Assembly: GCF_905163445.1 (NCBI RefSeq)
Contig: NC_053185.1
Span: 14,216,001-14,280,000, forward strand
Reading direction: 5' to 3'
Source of the DNA: Pararge aegeria
Taxonomy: Eukaryota; Arthropoda; Insecta; Lepidoptera; Nymphalidae
DNA length: 64,000 bases
The translations under genes were made by a program, and so were the position numbers. Below are positions 21,775 to 31,741 of this stretch, one piece after another. Numbering within the stretch: the first letter of the stretch is position 1; every line of letters begins with the position of its first letter. The notes under the pieces were generated by a model that had not been told where the DNA came from, did not search any database, and saw only the letters and a list, made by a program, of their open reading frames with translations.

Positions 21775-21935
21775 CGACCTGGCGCAGCGACGAGCGCTGT
21801 GGTCCTAAGTGGGAGGTCCCATGTTCGATGCCCGGCAGGAGCTATTACGGAATTTATAATATCTGAATTTTCTCTGGTCTGGTCTTGTGCGAGGCTAAGG
21901 CTGTGGCGGGCTAACCTGTTGGGGGGTATGGCAGT
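21775..21935 (+). mobile_element. SINE-3 with tRNA-like head, 3'-truncated
   Basis: GACCTGGCGCAGCGACGAGC (box A-like), CCCATGTTCGATGCCCGGC (box B-like), then ATCTGAATTTTCTCTGGTC and GGCGGGCTAACCTGTTGGGG. The internal pol III promoter layout is clear. It is followed within 15 bases by a second copy in the same orientation. Confidence 0.85.
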
Positions 21936-21947
21936 TAAGCTTTTGAC

Positions 21948-22232
21948 GACCTCCCTAGCGCAACGCTAAACGCATTGAATTTAAGTAGGAGGTCCCGGGT
22001 TTAATTCCCGTCAGGGACAATTTGGGAATTTATAATTTCAGAATTTTCTCTGGTCTGGTCTGGTGGGAGGCTTGACGTGCCGCTAAGCGATTTAGTGTTC
22101 CTGTGCGATTTGGCGGAGAAACCAATTAGGGGTATGTCGTATGACTCCCATACGCCCTAACAGGTTAGCCTGTTATCTTAGACTGCATCATAACTCAGGG
22201 GCTAACATGTAGTGGAATAAAAAAATCCTCCC
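21948..22232 (+). mobile_element. SINE-3, near full length
   Basis: It runs from a decayed head through GGAGGTCCCGGGTTTAATTC (box B), CAGAATTTTCTCTGGTCTGG, GCCGCTAAGCGATTTAGTGT, TACGCCCTAACAGGTTAGCC and CTTAGACTGCATCATAACTC to TAGTGGAATAAAAAA. It lies in tandem behind the preceding SINE-3. Confidence 0.88.
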
Positions 22233-22239
22233 ATCTGAA

Positions 22240-22645
22240 ATATGATGATAATTGTCTACGTATGTATAGATAGATAGTTACACATTGGATCACAGATCAT
22301 TAAACTGTATCTATTAGCGATAGAACTATTGAAATAGAACACCCTTTAATTGCTCTGTTGTCAGATAAAAATACTACGTCATTTTCAACAACAGATCCCT
22401 TATCGAAATCGTCGTGTCACCGTCCTCAAATACTTAGCTAAGAGACAAAATATACGTTGCTCCCGAAGACGAAGCGGGAGGGAGAACGCCAGCAGAATCC
22501 GAGTAAATTGCTCCATGATTGGATAATTATTTTATTGATACAGTCAAATGCTATTGAAACAGACCCGAATATAAATTGAGGGAAGTTTGAATTGAGACCA
22601 TAATTTAATGGAATTGCGATTATTATAAATATGTCGATATTAGGT
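22240..22645. other. Unique-looking DNA, nothing recognised
   Basis: No repeat or gene recognised; composition is average for the window. Confidence 0.4.
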
Positions 22646-22647
22646 TT

Positions 22648-23055
22648 GCAAAATTCAAAATTCTTTTATTTCAAGTAGGCCTAATTTATAAGCACTTTTG
22701 AAACGTCAAGTCAGTCTGTTTGTAGTGACTCTACCACCGGTTCGGAAGGCAGATTCCACTGAGAAGAGCCAGCAAAAAACTCAGCAGATTGCTCTTTTCC
22801 AACATCATTTTAAAGTTTAACAATCTTTAGAATTTTTCTGTTTTGTGAGAGATGAGAGCGGAGTGGCCTGCTTTCAAGCAGCCTTGTCGTTAAGAATTTC
22901 ATCAATTGTGTAGTAACCACGATTTGTTAAATGTGTTTTAATATACTATTTAAACTTAGGTAAAGGTAGATCTAATATTAACATCGGTATCATGTTATAA
23001 AAGCATATACCCATCCCCACAAAGGATTTCTGTACTTTTCTCGGACGATGCAGAT
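22648..23055 (-). pseudogene. Family Y LINE: C-terminal coding remnant and 3' region
   Basis: The minus strand contains a degenerate version of the family Y C-terminus (about 'TIDE..NDKAA'; AGAAATCCTTTGTGGGGATG, GCTTTTATAACATGATACC). It is followed by the 3' region with AGCAATCTGCTGAGTTTTTT and GAATCTGCCTTCCGAACC. Stops and indels are present. Compare the cleaner copy at 31312-31741. Confidence 0.8.
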
Positions 23056-23397
23056 ATCACTAATTTTTGTCCGTTTCTAGTTAGTCGGCTGTTTATATCG
23101 ACTTTTTGTTTATAATTACTTATGTTTTGTTTAATAAAGATTATATTATTATAAATATATTGCGAGGCTACTGTAAGTGTACCTATTTTTTTAATTTGGC
23201 ACGAAGGGATACGCGTGATCTAAGTTTATATATCGATAGCACAGCTCTTGCATGTTCCGTGCATGGCAGTAATGAGTAGGTATTTTTTTTGTTGATTTGG
23301 AGACTAAATAAATCTGAAAAGTTACACCTTTCTAGTAGAGTTCCGAGGACATGACCTGTATTTATTTCCTAAGTATAAGATGTTAACTATTTTAGAT

Positions 23398-23708
23398 ATC
23401 ATCATCATCATATCAACCCATTATCGGCCTACTACACTGAACGGGTCTCCTTCCGCAATGAAAAGGTGTTAAGGCTTTAGTCCACCACGCTGACCCAGTG
23501 CGGATTGTTGGACTCCACACGTCTTTGAGAACATTACAGAGAACTCAGGCATTAAGGTTTTCTCACGATATTTTCCTTCACCGTTTAAACGAAGTGATGT
23601 TTAAATTGAAAACGCATGTAGTTTCGAAAAGTCAGTGGTGAGTGCTCGAACACGGTCTCCACGAAAGGAAAGACGATGGCTTACCCACTCGGCTATCATC
23701 GCTTCAAC
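23398..23708 (-). mobile_element. SINE-2, near full length, tRNA-derived
   Basis: The minus strand begins with a head containing GATAGCCGAGTGGGTAAGCC (box A-like) and CCGTGTTCGAGCACTC (box B-like). It continues with the ACGCTGACCCAGTGCGG-type body on the opposite strand, and ends GGGTTGATATGATGATGATG. The tail is the same TGA repeat as the RTE LINE. Confidence 0.88.
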
Positions 23709-23727
23709 ACATCACAGCATCTTATAC

Positions 23728-24195
23728 TTATTTATTTATTTTTATTTATACTCGCACACAACAAAAATACAGAAGAAGAAAAAAAAAAAGCACAGACAGA
23801 AGCAGTATACAAAAGGCTTCTCGCTTCGTAGCGATCTCTTCCAGGCAACCTTAGGATAAGGAAAACAAAAGGATAACAGACTGCAGGTTGTGCATATTAA
23901 AAAAAATAGTTACTAATAACTACATACTACTACTTGAACTAGATTACACAAATAAAATAATACATAATATAATAAATATTAAAAAAATAATAATAATAAA
24001 CTTATATATACTTTAACATATCATAAATACATTAATAACAGTAAATACTATTACAAGTCGTCTTTGATGTAAACTAGTGATTTTTGACAGCTTTCTTAAA
24101 CATATCAAATGATTTAGACTGCTTTATTTGGATTGGGAGAGCATTCCACAGCTCTATGGCTGCACTGTAAACGAGTGCTCGTAGAACTATGAAAA
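23728..24195 (-). pseudogene. CR1-like LINE: last codons, 3' UTR and (ATTT)n tail
   Basis: Minus-strand bases 24187-24074 read VLRALVYSAAIELWNALPIQ then IKQSKSFDMFKKAVKNH and stop. The 'ELWNALP..IKQS.S...FK..VK.H' pattern is the usual C-terminus of CR1/jockey-type reverse transcriptases. The 3' UTR includes GTTGCCTGGAAGAGATCGCT, shared with 14856-15007, and the element ends in ATTT repeats. Nothing upstream of the last ~40 codons survives. Confidence 0.8.
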
Positions 24196-24289
24196 GGTAT
24201 ACTCAGAGTCAGCGCGCAACACGATCTTAAATCGGATTGCACTCCCAGAAAAGTGGACTTCTCCTTAAGATAAGAAGGAGTTATTTATT

Positions 24290-24385
24290 TGTACTAGTCG
24301 TTTCAGTCAAGTGTCTTCTCGCGAAAAGTTCGACAAACATCTGAAGAAGCTGAAAAGCACGGCAAATGCAAGTAGGAGAAATTTC
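24290..24385 (+). pseudogene. Small relic of the LINE family seen at 32807-33166
   Basis: Two adjoining frames read VVSVKCLLAKS and then FDKHLKKLKSTA with one frameshift. The 32807-33166 relic has VVSVNGLLAKSFNQHLKKLS at the same place. It is an isolated piece of about 95 bases. Confidence 0.6.
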
Positions 24386-24407
24386 TCCCGGTTCATAATT
24401 ACACGAC

Positions 24408-24518
24408 TTTTATTTAGATATTACCTATTTCCACCTTAGCGACAATGGTCAGAGATTGTATAATCTAATCTCCGACCGTGGCCGCAAAGGTGGAAATAAT
24501 ATCTCAATAAAATACTGT
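24408..24518. mobile_element. Imperfect foldback (MITE-like), ~48-bp arms
   Basis: Left arm TTTTATTTAGATATTACC, TTTCCACCTT and GGTCAGAGATT is mirrored by AATCTCCGACC, AAGGTGGAAA and ATATCTCAATAAAA on the right, around GTATAATCT. Arms are similar but have several mismatches and small gaps. No target duplication was found. Confidence 0.6.
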
Positions 24519-24589
24519 CTGAGAATATAAACTTTTCTCCTTTCCCCCATGAGGAAAAGGTCTACAGCCGTGCTGGAATTAAAAAAAAA

Positions 24590-24690
24590 CTAAATTCATT
24601 TATTCCACGTAGACCTAGTTTATAAGAACTTTTGATGTCAATTAAGTCTGTTTGTAGTGACTCTACCACTGGTTCGGAACACAGAATACC
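24590..24690 (-). mobile_element. Family Y LINE 3' terminal fragment
   Basis: The + strand has AAATTCATTTATTCCACGTA, TTTGTAGTGACTCTACCACT and GGTTCGGAACACAGAAT, the inverted family Y 3' end. Confidence 0.65.
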
Positions 24691-24949
24691 TAATTATTAA
24701 CAGGGGAATATAAATGTTGTCTCTTGTCTATGGCCAGCCTCTCTGGGTTACTCTATAAAGAACCGATACCAAATATACAAGTGAATAAACACAAGTGATT
24801 GATATAAGTTTTCTTTCATGTGCAAAATGAAATGAAAAACCAGATGTCAACTCATAACGCGTTTCGTGTGAATTATTCGAGCAGAGCGCAATAAAAATAG
24901 AGAAAAAAGCAACATTAACCACAAAAGTGAGACCATATTTGTTTAACAA

Positions 24950-25710
24950 AGAGCGATACTAATTTGTGAGGCTAATTTTATTGGCATTTAAATTCTGAAA
25001 TAACGAAGGGATACCGTACTAGATACAAGTAGACACAAATAAATTTCAACTCTAGTCACATTTAAATAAGGTGTAATTCCCTTTGCAGTGTTACCGACAG
25101 CCCCCATCAACATAATAGTGTGAAAATTTTCGATTCACGGAACTATTTGTGAACGGCCGTAAAACGCTTTAATTAGTGTCTAGCTTTAATGAGTGCGAAA
25201 AATTGTTAAAATTGCTATTTTATAACTATTGCAATAGAATTTTGTTTGGGGCGAGGTTAGAAGCTTGCCTTTAATCTTTTTTTTTTGCTTATCCACATAA
25301 CTACGCCTAGGTTAGGTTTGCCTTTTAGTGCAATCTCGCCTGAAGATTTAATAGTAGTAAGAAGTTGAACGATTTTGTTAATATGGAAATAATAGAGAAT
25401 AGAGGGTAAATCTAAGTAGGAAAAAGGGTAATACTAAAAGGAAAGATATTTTATTATACTTATAATCCAGATATAACTTAGGTTATATTTAATTTAAGTT
25501 TAATCATAGAATTTCAGGCTCAATAATTTCAATGGTAGGTATTTGGTAACCAAACCAGATTAAAGCATCCGAACCTAACTACGTTTTAAAATTGCATAAA
25601 CATACTTATTTTCTGTGTTTTCAATACACTTAATTTCGTTCCTTTAGGTATTCTATACCTGGTTATTTTTTAAGTATGAGGTCTGTAATTTTAATCTGAT
25701 GTGATGTGAA
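24950..25710. other. A+T-rich DNA, nothing recognised
   Basis: No gene or recognisable repeat. Confidence 0.4.
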
Positions 25711-25711
25711 A

Positions 25712-25984
25712 TCATCTTAAGTCCATCATTGTCCCACAGTTGGACACAGGAATCCGTTCTCATTAGGGAGAGGTTTTGAGAGCATAATACTCACCACGCT
25801 GCTCCAAACGTAGGTTGTTGGGCTTGGAAGAGTATATGATAAAAAACTGGAGTTTCCTAACAGAAAACCCTCTACAAAAAAAATCTTAACAGAAGAAAAC
25901 CCAAAAGCAAATCAATTTTGGATCGACCGGAGAATCGAACCCAGTTTATAGTAATCCGTAGTCGAACATGCTATAACCACTATA
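25712..25984 (-). mobile_element. SINE-4, near full length, tRNA-derived
   Basis: The minus-strand head has TATAGTGGTTATAGCATG (box A-like) and CTGGGTTCGATTCTCCGG (box B-like). The body is seen on the + strand as CACAGTTGGACACAGG, TTAGGGAGAGGTTTTGAG and ACTCACCACGCTGCTCC. Distinct from SINE-1, -2 and -3 in head and body. Confidence 0.75.
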
Positions 25985-26192
25985 CGTATATATAACGTTA
26001 TAGTTAACTTCTAAAGGCTATACTTAGTCGGTTGTCAGCTGCTTATGTAGCCCGCACGTTTTTACCACCATTCCGCGGTTTGGAAGACCTATTAAAACTA
26101 TTTCGGGATGGAAGCTATAGGGGTTTGTCCGTGTGTCTGTTAAAACGATGCAACTTAGTCGCAGTTAAATTATATCAATCAATTAATCAATC

Positions 26193-26729
26193 CTAACCGT
26201 ATTCGGCCACAGCGACTGTTTCGGATTCCGGCTGAGAGCGTCGCTGGTGAGCTCTTAGCTGACTCGCATAACCTGATTCAGTGCTAAACGTGCGGCTGCA
26301 TTCGCTACACGCCAACACACCGGCCATATAGTTACATGATACGGCCGCTGGTGGTCGGGCCTTTAGCTCATCGAGTTTAGCAACAAGCTCTTTAAGTCCC
26401 AACTCAAATTACGTCACGTTAGTATTCACTAAGCGCTGCAAATGTGAGCGGTCTTTCGTAAATGTTTCCCATCTTGCCGGAACAATGGAACATTGCTTAA
26501 TATGACGCTTCAGTACATCTTTATACCGCCGAGGCTGGCCGCTTTGTTTCCGCTTGCCATCTTGCAGTTCGGAGTAGAAAATGCGCTTTGCAATTGTTTC
26601 GTCAGACATGCGAGAGACATGCTCACACCACCGCAGCCGCCTCATCAAGTATGCCTCGACACCCCAGACTTTTGCTCGCCGTAATATATCTGTATTTCGA
26701 ACACGATCCGACCAGTTAGCAACTGATTG
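26193..26729 (-). pseudogene. LINE protein C-terminus with a C2H2-type zinc-finger tail, one in-frame stop
   Basis: From 26729 downward the frame reads QSVANWSDRVRNTDILRRAK, VWGVEAYLMRRLRWCEHVSR and RIFYSELQDGKRKQ, then QPRRYKDVLKRHIKQC. The 'L.R...RW..HV.RM...R..K...Y.EL..GKR..G....R.KD.LK' order is the usual region after the reverse transcriptase in one group of non-LTR elements. A TAA at 26409-26411 interrupts the frame, which continues in phase to CSECSRTFSTESGYASQLRA followed by HQRR, a C-x2-C...H-x3/4-H finger-like end. The catalytic part is absent. Confidence 0.8.
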
Positions 26730-27004
26730 AAAAAGTTACTCAATCGGGCATCAGTTCTACATCCGCATTATTCATATCCAAGCGATGATGTAACAGTTTA
26801 CATAGATATTTACATACTGCAAGACTACTTAATACAGTTTACGTAAGGTAGTATCTAATCAGCTATAAGCACTCACTGACTCACTCGCCACTTCAAAATT
26901 GATCCGCCTTATTCCTCTGATAATATTATAAGGCAGGTATTATCGTTAGTATAGGTGACGTTATAAATGAAATGCGTATATTGGTTTGTCTATTATTTTT
27001 TTTG

Positions 27005-27112
27005 CTTAGATAGTCGGATCCTACGCGAAATCGCACCGGAACACTAAATCACTAAGCGGCTCGTCTTTGTCGGGTAACTAGCCAAGGCCGAAGCATCCCA
27101 CCAGACAATAAT
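27005..27112 (-). mobile_element. SINE-3 middle fragment
   Basis: The + strand shows CGCACCGGAACACTAAATCA, CTAAGCGGC and GGCCGAAGCATCCCACCAGA, the inverted central part of SINE-3. Confidence 0.65.
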
Positions 27113-27119
27113 ATCTGCC

Positions 27120-27305
27120 GCAGCAGTGTTGCAATGGAGTGATCCGGTCTGAGGGGTGTGACTGCCGGTGTAATTACAGGCATATGAAGCTAAGCACCTC
27201 AACCTCAAAATGACGGACACAGGGTAGCATGTTGTATTGGGCAGCAGGTGCTTGAATGCCCTGTGAAGTGTCGCTCTTTTTATAGCCGATGGTTTTCCAC
27301 AGCAG
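27120..27305 (+). repeat. Repeat F, most complete copy
   Basis: CAGCAGTGTTGCAATGGAG, CCGGTCTGAGGGGTGTGACT, GTAATTACAGGCATATGAAG, AAAATGACGGACACAGGG, GCTTGAATGCCCTGTGAAGT and GATGGTTTTCCAC occur in order. This uninterrupted copy shows that 15797-16240 was split by a SINE. Function and class unknown. Confidence 0.6.
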
Positions 27306-27313
27306 TTGCAGTT

Positions 27314-27577
27314 AAATAATAATAATAAATAAATACACTACGACTATTCACACATCGCCGTCTAGCCCCAAAGTAAGCGTAGCTTGTGTTATGGGTACTA
27401 AGATAGCTGATGAATATTGTTTATGAATATAACACATAAAAACTTATAATATACATATAAACACCCAGACACTGAAAAACATTCATGCTCATCACACAAA
27501 CATTTTCCAGATGTGGGAACCGAACCCACGGCCTTGGACTCAAAAAGCAGGGTCGCTGCAAACTGCGCTAATCGGCA
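27314..27577 (-). mobile_element. SINE-1, near full length
   Basis: The minus-strand head GCCGATTAGCGCAGTTTGCA and GTGGGTTCGGTTCCCACA (box B with one change), then the body with AATGTTTGTGTGATGAGC and GTACCCATAACACAAGC, ending in ATTT-rich sequence. The 90-codon frames through it are not genes. Confidence 0.88.
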
Positions 27578-27661
27578 GTTCCGGATTAACCACGCAGCAA
27601 GAGTAGCAATTGCTACGGGCCCTGCGTGAAAGGGGTCCCGCATATTTAATACCACTCTATC

Positions 27662-27750
27662 TCTGCCTGACTGACTGACTAACTGACTGATGTCAGTCAG
27701 TCAGTCAGTCAGCGGCGTGTCTGTACACGCACACGCACACGCACACAGAC
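27662..27750. repeat. Inverted (TGAC)n/(GTCA)n array followed by CACACG repeats
   Basis: TGACTGACTGACT on the left and GTCAGTCAGTCAGTCAGTCA on the right form a short self-complementary microsatellite around ACTGATG. It is followed at 27727-27750 by ACACGC/ACACAC repeats. Confidence 0.9.
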
Positions 27751-28149
27751 ATCGCCTATAGTAATTTACCAAACTATTAATTACCCACAAAAGTGTAACC
27801 TATAGATAGCAAATACGAATTGTATTTAAGATACGTATTGAGTATAGTATTGTATTTTAACCACTTTATACTTAAGAACCCATAGCAGATCAAGGGCTCT
27901 TATAAAGAATCTGCTACGGACCCCGCGCTTGCTTCATCAGGCACTGAGCAGTTGGGCAGTTTTATTAAAACCCCATAACCCCATTTGGTTGGTTTCTACA
28001 CGACATCGTATCTCAACGCAAAATCTAAAATAACTACCACTCAATGAACGCCCTACAGCACACCCATAGTTACCTGCTACGTTTCCAAGCCATACCTAAC
28101 TCGTTATTGGCAACACGCACTGTTCGAAGTATACTCGTTATAATCTTCC

Positions 28150-28402
28150 CTTTGCCGACCTTTTGCTGTTTAAAAGCTTTCTGTTGTGTAGGTGGAAGGG
28201 TTTTAGAGAATAAACCCACCACGCTATTCCAATGCGGGCTGGTGGGCGATTATTAGAGTACGGGGCCGAATACCTCCTATTTCCTAATTCCGAACCGCTA
28301 CTGAGAATTTTAACAGATAAAATCAAATACCTAATATTCTTCGCCAAGGGAACCATAAGGGAATCATAAGCTCGATATCCACAGGTCAAAATGCTAACAA
28401 CT
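28150..28402 (-). mobile_element. SINE-4 relic
   Basis: Blocks TAAACCCACCACGCTATTCC, AATGCGGGCTGGTGGGC and a decayed head with AAGGGAACCATAAGGGAATC are placed as in SINE-4. Highly diverged. Confidence 0.4.
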
Positions 28403-28478
28403 CGGTATATAAATAAACTTGGCATTTTTCTAAAAATTATTTACATATAATATTTTACCTGTGACCAGGGTTATTATA

Positions 28479-28679
28479 CAGAGGCGTGCATGGCAATGCA
28501 CAGGGTGTACAGATGTTATTAAATGAAGAAAATCTCCAGTACGCCTTTTAAAAAACTTAAAGATAGGCTTTGTTAGAGTAATAAAAAGCCTACCCTAAAG
28601 TATTAATAACTCGTACTGCAGATTTTCTACATTTTATATTATCTGCATACCCTGTGCATACCCTCTATGCACGCCACTG
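28479..28679. mobile_element. hAT-like MITE, 201 bp
   Basis: Ends CAGAGGCGTGCATGG and GCACGCCACTG (reverse complement CAGTGGCGTGC), with inner repeats CACAGGGTGTACAGAT and ATCTGCATACCCTGTG. The interior is itself near-palindromic (GAAGAAAATCTCCAGTACG against CGTACTGCAGATTTTCTAC). Flanks TTATTATA and GTAGTATA agree at six of eight positions, as expected for a decayed 8-bp duplication. Confidence 0.8.
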
Positions 28680-29014
28680 GTAGTATAAAATATGAAAAAC
28701 GCAAACGCAAACGAAAAACTTTTCGGAGTAAAATGGCTGCTCGGAACAAAAATGTTTGGACAAGTGGCGGTGAATTATTTTCATTTAGTCACGCGGCTAC
28801 TCTTGTTATGAAACCTGCAATGCGCTGCGAAAATTAATAACTGCGCGCATATGCTTTATGTGGATAAACAATGAATGGAGTTTATAAATATGGATACATA
28901 TGTAGGTAATTGTATATCGGTCGTTAGGCTGACGTGGCAGCGAACGATTGCCCTCGACCTAACATTTTTGTCTGTAATAATAGTAGATCGTTATCATCAT
29001 CTGCAGCCTATAAT

Positions 29015-29329
29015 TGAAATAAAATTTGGTATGGTGGTAGCTGATATTCCGGGTCAACATATAGTATACTTTCTATCCCAATAAACAATAAGTTTCCTCC
29101 GGGAAATGGGATAATTCTTTTTATCAATTTTATTTTATAGCTCCGTTAAACTGGAACCGATATCAATAATTCTTTTTTTATTTGAAAGTGTATACTATGA
29201 AGCTTGCATTGTAAAATTTTAATGAAGATCTGATGAATATTTTTGGAGATAATGGACATACTCGTAACTTTTCACAAATAACAGCAAGTCGCAAGGAATA
29301 TGGGACAACGATCGAATGCATGCGTACCA
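29015..29329 (-). mobile_element. Helitron-like fragment (variant), minus strand
   Basis: TTTGGTATGGTGGTAGCTGA, TTCCGGGTCAACATA, AAGTTTCCTCCGGGAAATGG and ATGGGACAACGATCGAATG are the reverse complement of sequence at 41391-41690. It directly abuts a Helitron-like 5' end at 29330. Confidence 0.6.
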
Positions 29330-29402
29330 TCCTACTAATATTATAAATGCGAAAGTTTGTGACGATCGATATATGGATGTATGTATATATCAACTAAAAT
29401 AA
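29330..29402 (+). mobile_element. Helitron-like 5' terminus, truncated
   Basis: TCCTACTAATATTATAAATG preceded by A is the 5' end of the family whose 3' end is CTAG; compare the other end of 40458-41100. Only about 70 bases follow before similarity stops. Confidence 0.65.
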
Positions 29403-30500
29403 TTACAACTTAATAACTCAGTAGACCACGTAAAATAATAGTAGGTACATAGCACGATGATTATGAGCATCAGATCTATTCTAACTTCTCGATTGACTCA
29501 TACTCTGCTGCTGCTGGTCTGCTAGTAGTTAAATAAGGGTGAGAGAGAGGTGGCTTTGCCTGGTTGAATATGCACATACCATATATTTTAATATGTATCA
29601 TGTGGAAAAGAATGAGATGAAATAACGATAACAAAAATCTGAAAAAGATTCAATTTTTTTTTTCATCTCGCCACTTCATACAATTTGTTGGTATTTAGAT
29701 ATGTTTCTTTTGGACTTCCGGTATAAGATTGAATGGAGATTGCCAGTATTTAAATGGAATCCCGCATTCAATTTGTTTCAGAGCCATTTGCTGAATTTAT
29801 AAGTAGCTAGAAACAAAATTATTTGTACAAGAAGTTTTAAAACTTTCAGTGGGAAATATCAAATTAATTGCCGCGAAACGGGTAGTGTTTTTATTATCTG
29901 TGGCGGAAACGAGATATACTTTTTTAAGGCTCTTGGTTTCTTTTATAGCTTGGCAAAGATTTGAACCGAGTAGTGGGCCAGTCATGTGTTGAAATTGACG
30001 ATGATGACTACTGAAGCTTTTTATCATCACACTACGGGAACCGAGCAACAAGAAAAAGTCAGACAGAAAGCCAAGTGAAACTAAATAGCACGGGAGGGCG
30101 ATGCGATTCGGTGAGTCGTAAAAATGTAAGTTGTTTTTTTTTCAGAAATTATATAATTATCTGAAATTGTACACGTTATTAGTCACGCGGCACCGCTCGT
30201 GTATTATAAAATTTACCTACTAGGTATTGAAGTGATGAAGGTTTTAGGCAATTGAATAAACATAAACAGCGTCAAAGGAAACGTTTATGTAATGTTAATA
30301 AAATCAATTATTAACTTTTAACGTCTTCTTAAGTTCCTGGAATTTTACAAACGCCACTTCTAAATGTTTTATTGAGATAGAGTTATTTGAAATTGTATCT
30401 AACGATAGTAGTATTAAAGTTCACTCTAGTTCGAAGTGCTTGAAACCACAAGAAGAAAATGAAGTTAATCGAAAACGTTTCTTATTGTTTGATGATAGGG
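29403..30500. other. A+T-rich DNA, nothing recognised
   Basis: Includes a minus-strand 84-codon frame at 29797-30051 with no recognisable product. Confidence 0.4.
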
Positions 30501-30509
30501 TTTATATTA

Positions 30510-30660
30510 GTATGAACGTGGGGTAACCGCGGAATGACTGCGCGTGTTGGGCTAATGACGCGTGAAATTGGCCGCCGCTCGCTCGTAGTAGGCAATCTTT
30601 TTTTTTTTAATTCTTTTCATATGCAAATGCAAATACATCAACCTGGGTGTATAATTATTA
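30510..30660. promoter_or_regulatory. CpG-rich patch next to a doubled octamer motif
   Basis: GACGCGTGAAATTGGCCGCC and GCTCGCTCG are followed by CATATGCAAATGCAAATACA, containing two overlapping ATGCAAAT octamers, the classic POU-domain site. No repeat family was recognised in the patch. Regulatory role is inferred. Confidence 0.2.
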
Positions 30661-30671
30661 TTATTTAAGCT

Positions 30672-30948
30672 TTTTTTTTCAGTTCATCATCATCGGGGGG
30701 CCGAGTTACTATAACTTTTCTAATATATGTGCGTTTTTTTCAAGTAATAAAAATATCACTTGCTTCAATGGTATAGGAAAACATCGTGAGGAAACCTGCA
30801 TGCCTGAGACTTCTTCAAAATGTTCTCAAAGGTGTGTGGAGTCCACCAACCCGCACTGGGCCAGCGTGGTGGACTACGGCCTTAACCCCTTCTCATTGTA
30901 GGAGGAGACCCGTGCTCTGTAGTGGGTCGGTAATGGGTTAATGTGATG
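30672..30948 (+). mobile_element. SINE-2, head truncated
   Basis: GGGGGGCCGAGTTACTATAA (decayed box B), AAAACATCGTGAGGAAACCT, GTTCTCAAAGGTGTGTGGAG, GGCCAGCGTGGTGGACTACG and GGTAATGGGTTAATGTGATG. The 84-codon frame at 30647-30901 is part of this SINE and is not a gene. Confidence 0.85.
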
Positions 30949-30949
30949 A

Positions 30950-31090
30950 ACATCATTATCTATAGCCCGTAACAGTCCACCGCTGGGCTAAAGGCCTCTC
31001 CCTATGACATACATTTTACATTTTACATGTAATGTACGCATCAAAAGTGCCATCTATGTGCCTATTTCAATAAAGAAATATTTGACTTTG
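30950..31090. mobile_element. SINE-4-like end (-) followed by TTTGAC-tail LINE end (+)
   Basis: 30958-31010 (CTATAGCCCGTAACAGTCCA, CTAAAGGCCTCTCCCTATG) is the inverted 3' part of a SINE-4-like element. 31020-31090 reads CATCAAAAGTGCCATCTATG and AATAAAGAAATATTTGAC, ending in CTTTGACCTTTGACTTTGA, a LINE 3' end with a heptamer-like tail, also seen at 46155-46213. Confidence 0.6.
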
Positions 31091-31247
31091 ACCTTTGACT
31101 TTGATGTAATCAACACGTTGTGCAGACGGACGCTGTGCAGAGGACCCTGCTGCCCGTTCTCCGCTATATTCCCTAGTCACCTCGTACGATAACCCTGGGA
31201 AGGATCGTTGGTGACAACTGTATTCTGATCTAATAGACGTGATTGAT

Positions 31248-31300
31248 GATTTATGAATATTGACTAGAAGCAGGCGTTACTGAGCGGAATTCAAAGACAT
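31248..31300 (+). mobile_element. Hammerhead-type repeat, decayed copy, left part
   Basis: TAGAAGCAGGCGTTACTGAG and CGGAATTC correspond to 37744-37772 in the better copy. It is separated from its right part (31736-31900) by a LINE insertion. Confidence 0.6.
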
Positions 31301-31311
31301 AGGTAAATTAA

Positions 31312-31741
31312 AAAAAAATCAAAAGTCAAAATTCATTTATTTTAAGTTGGCCTAATATAAGCACTTTTGAAACGTCAAGTCTGTCTGTGTGTAGTGACTC
31401 TACCATCGGTTCGGAAGGCAGATTCTACCGAGAAGAAGCCGGCAAGAAACTCAGCAGTTGCTCTTTTCCAACATTAACAATTTACATTTTACAATTTAAA
31501 ATTCATTTTTCTATCTTGTGAGAGATGAAAGCGGAGCCGGATGCTTCCAAGCAACCTTGTCATTAAGAAATTCATCAATTGTATAATAACCTCGCTGCAA
31601 TAAATGTGTTTTAACACATTCTTTAAACTTATGCATTGGTCCAAAATTACCTTAGGAATCATACTATAAAAGCGTATACTCAGTCCCACAAATGACTTCT
31701 GAACGGTACAATGAACAATACGCACTTGGCAATCATTCTTA
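31312..31741 (-). pseudogene. Family Y LINE: best C-terminal remnant plus 3' region
   Basis: Minus-strand translation gives QVRIVHCTVQKSFVGLSIRF then YSMIPK, and after one frameshift MHKFKECVKTHLLQRGYYTI, DEFLNDKVAWKHPAPL and a TAG stop. The 'FK..VK..LL..GYYTIDEFLNDK..W' end is characteristic of CR1/jockey-type LINE proteins. The 3' region follows with GAGTTTCTTGCCGGCTTCTT and GGTAGAATCTGCC, and the A/T-rich end. The reverse transcriptase domain is lost. This copy defines the family Y consensus used for the other fragments. Confidence 0.85.
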
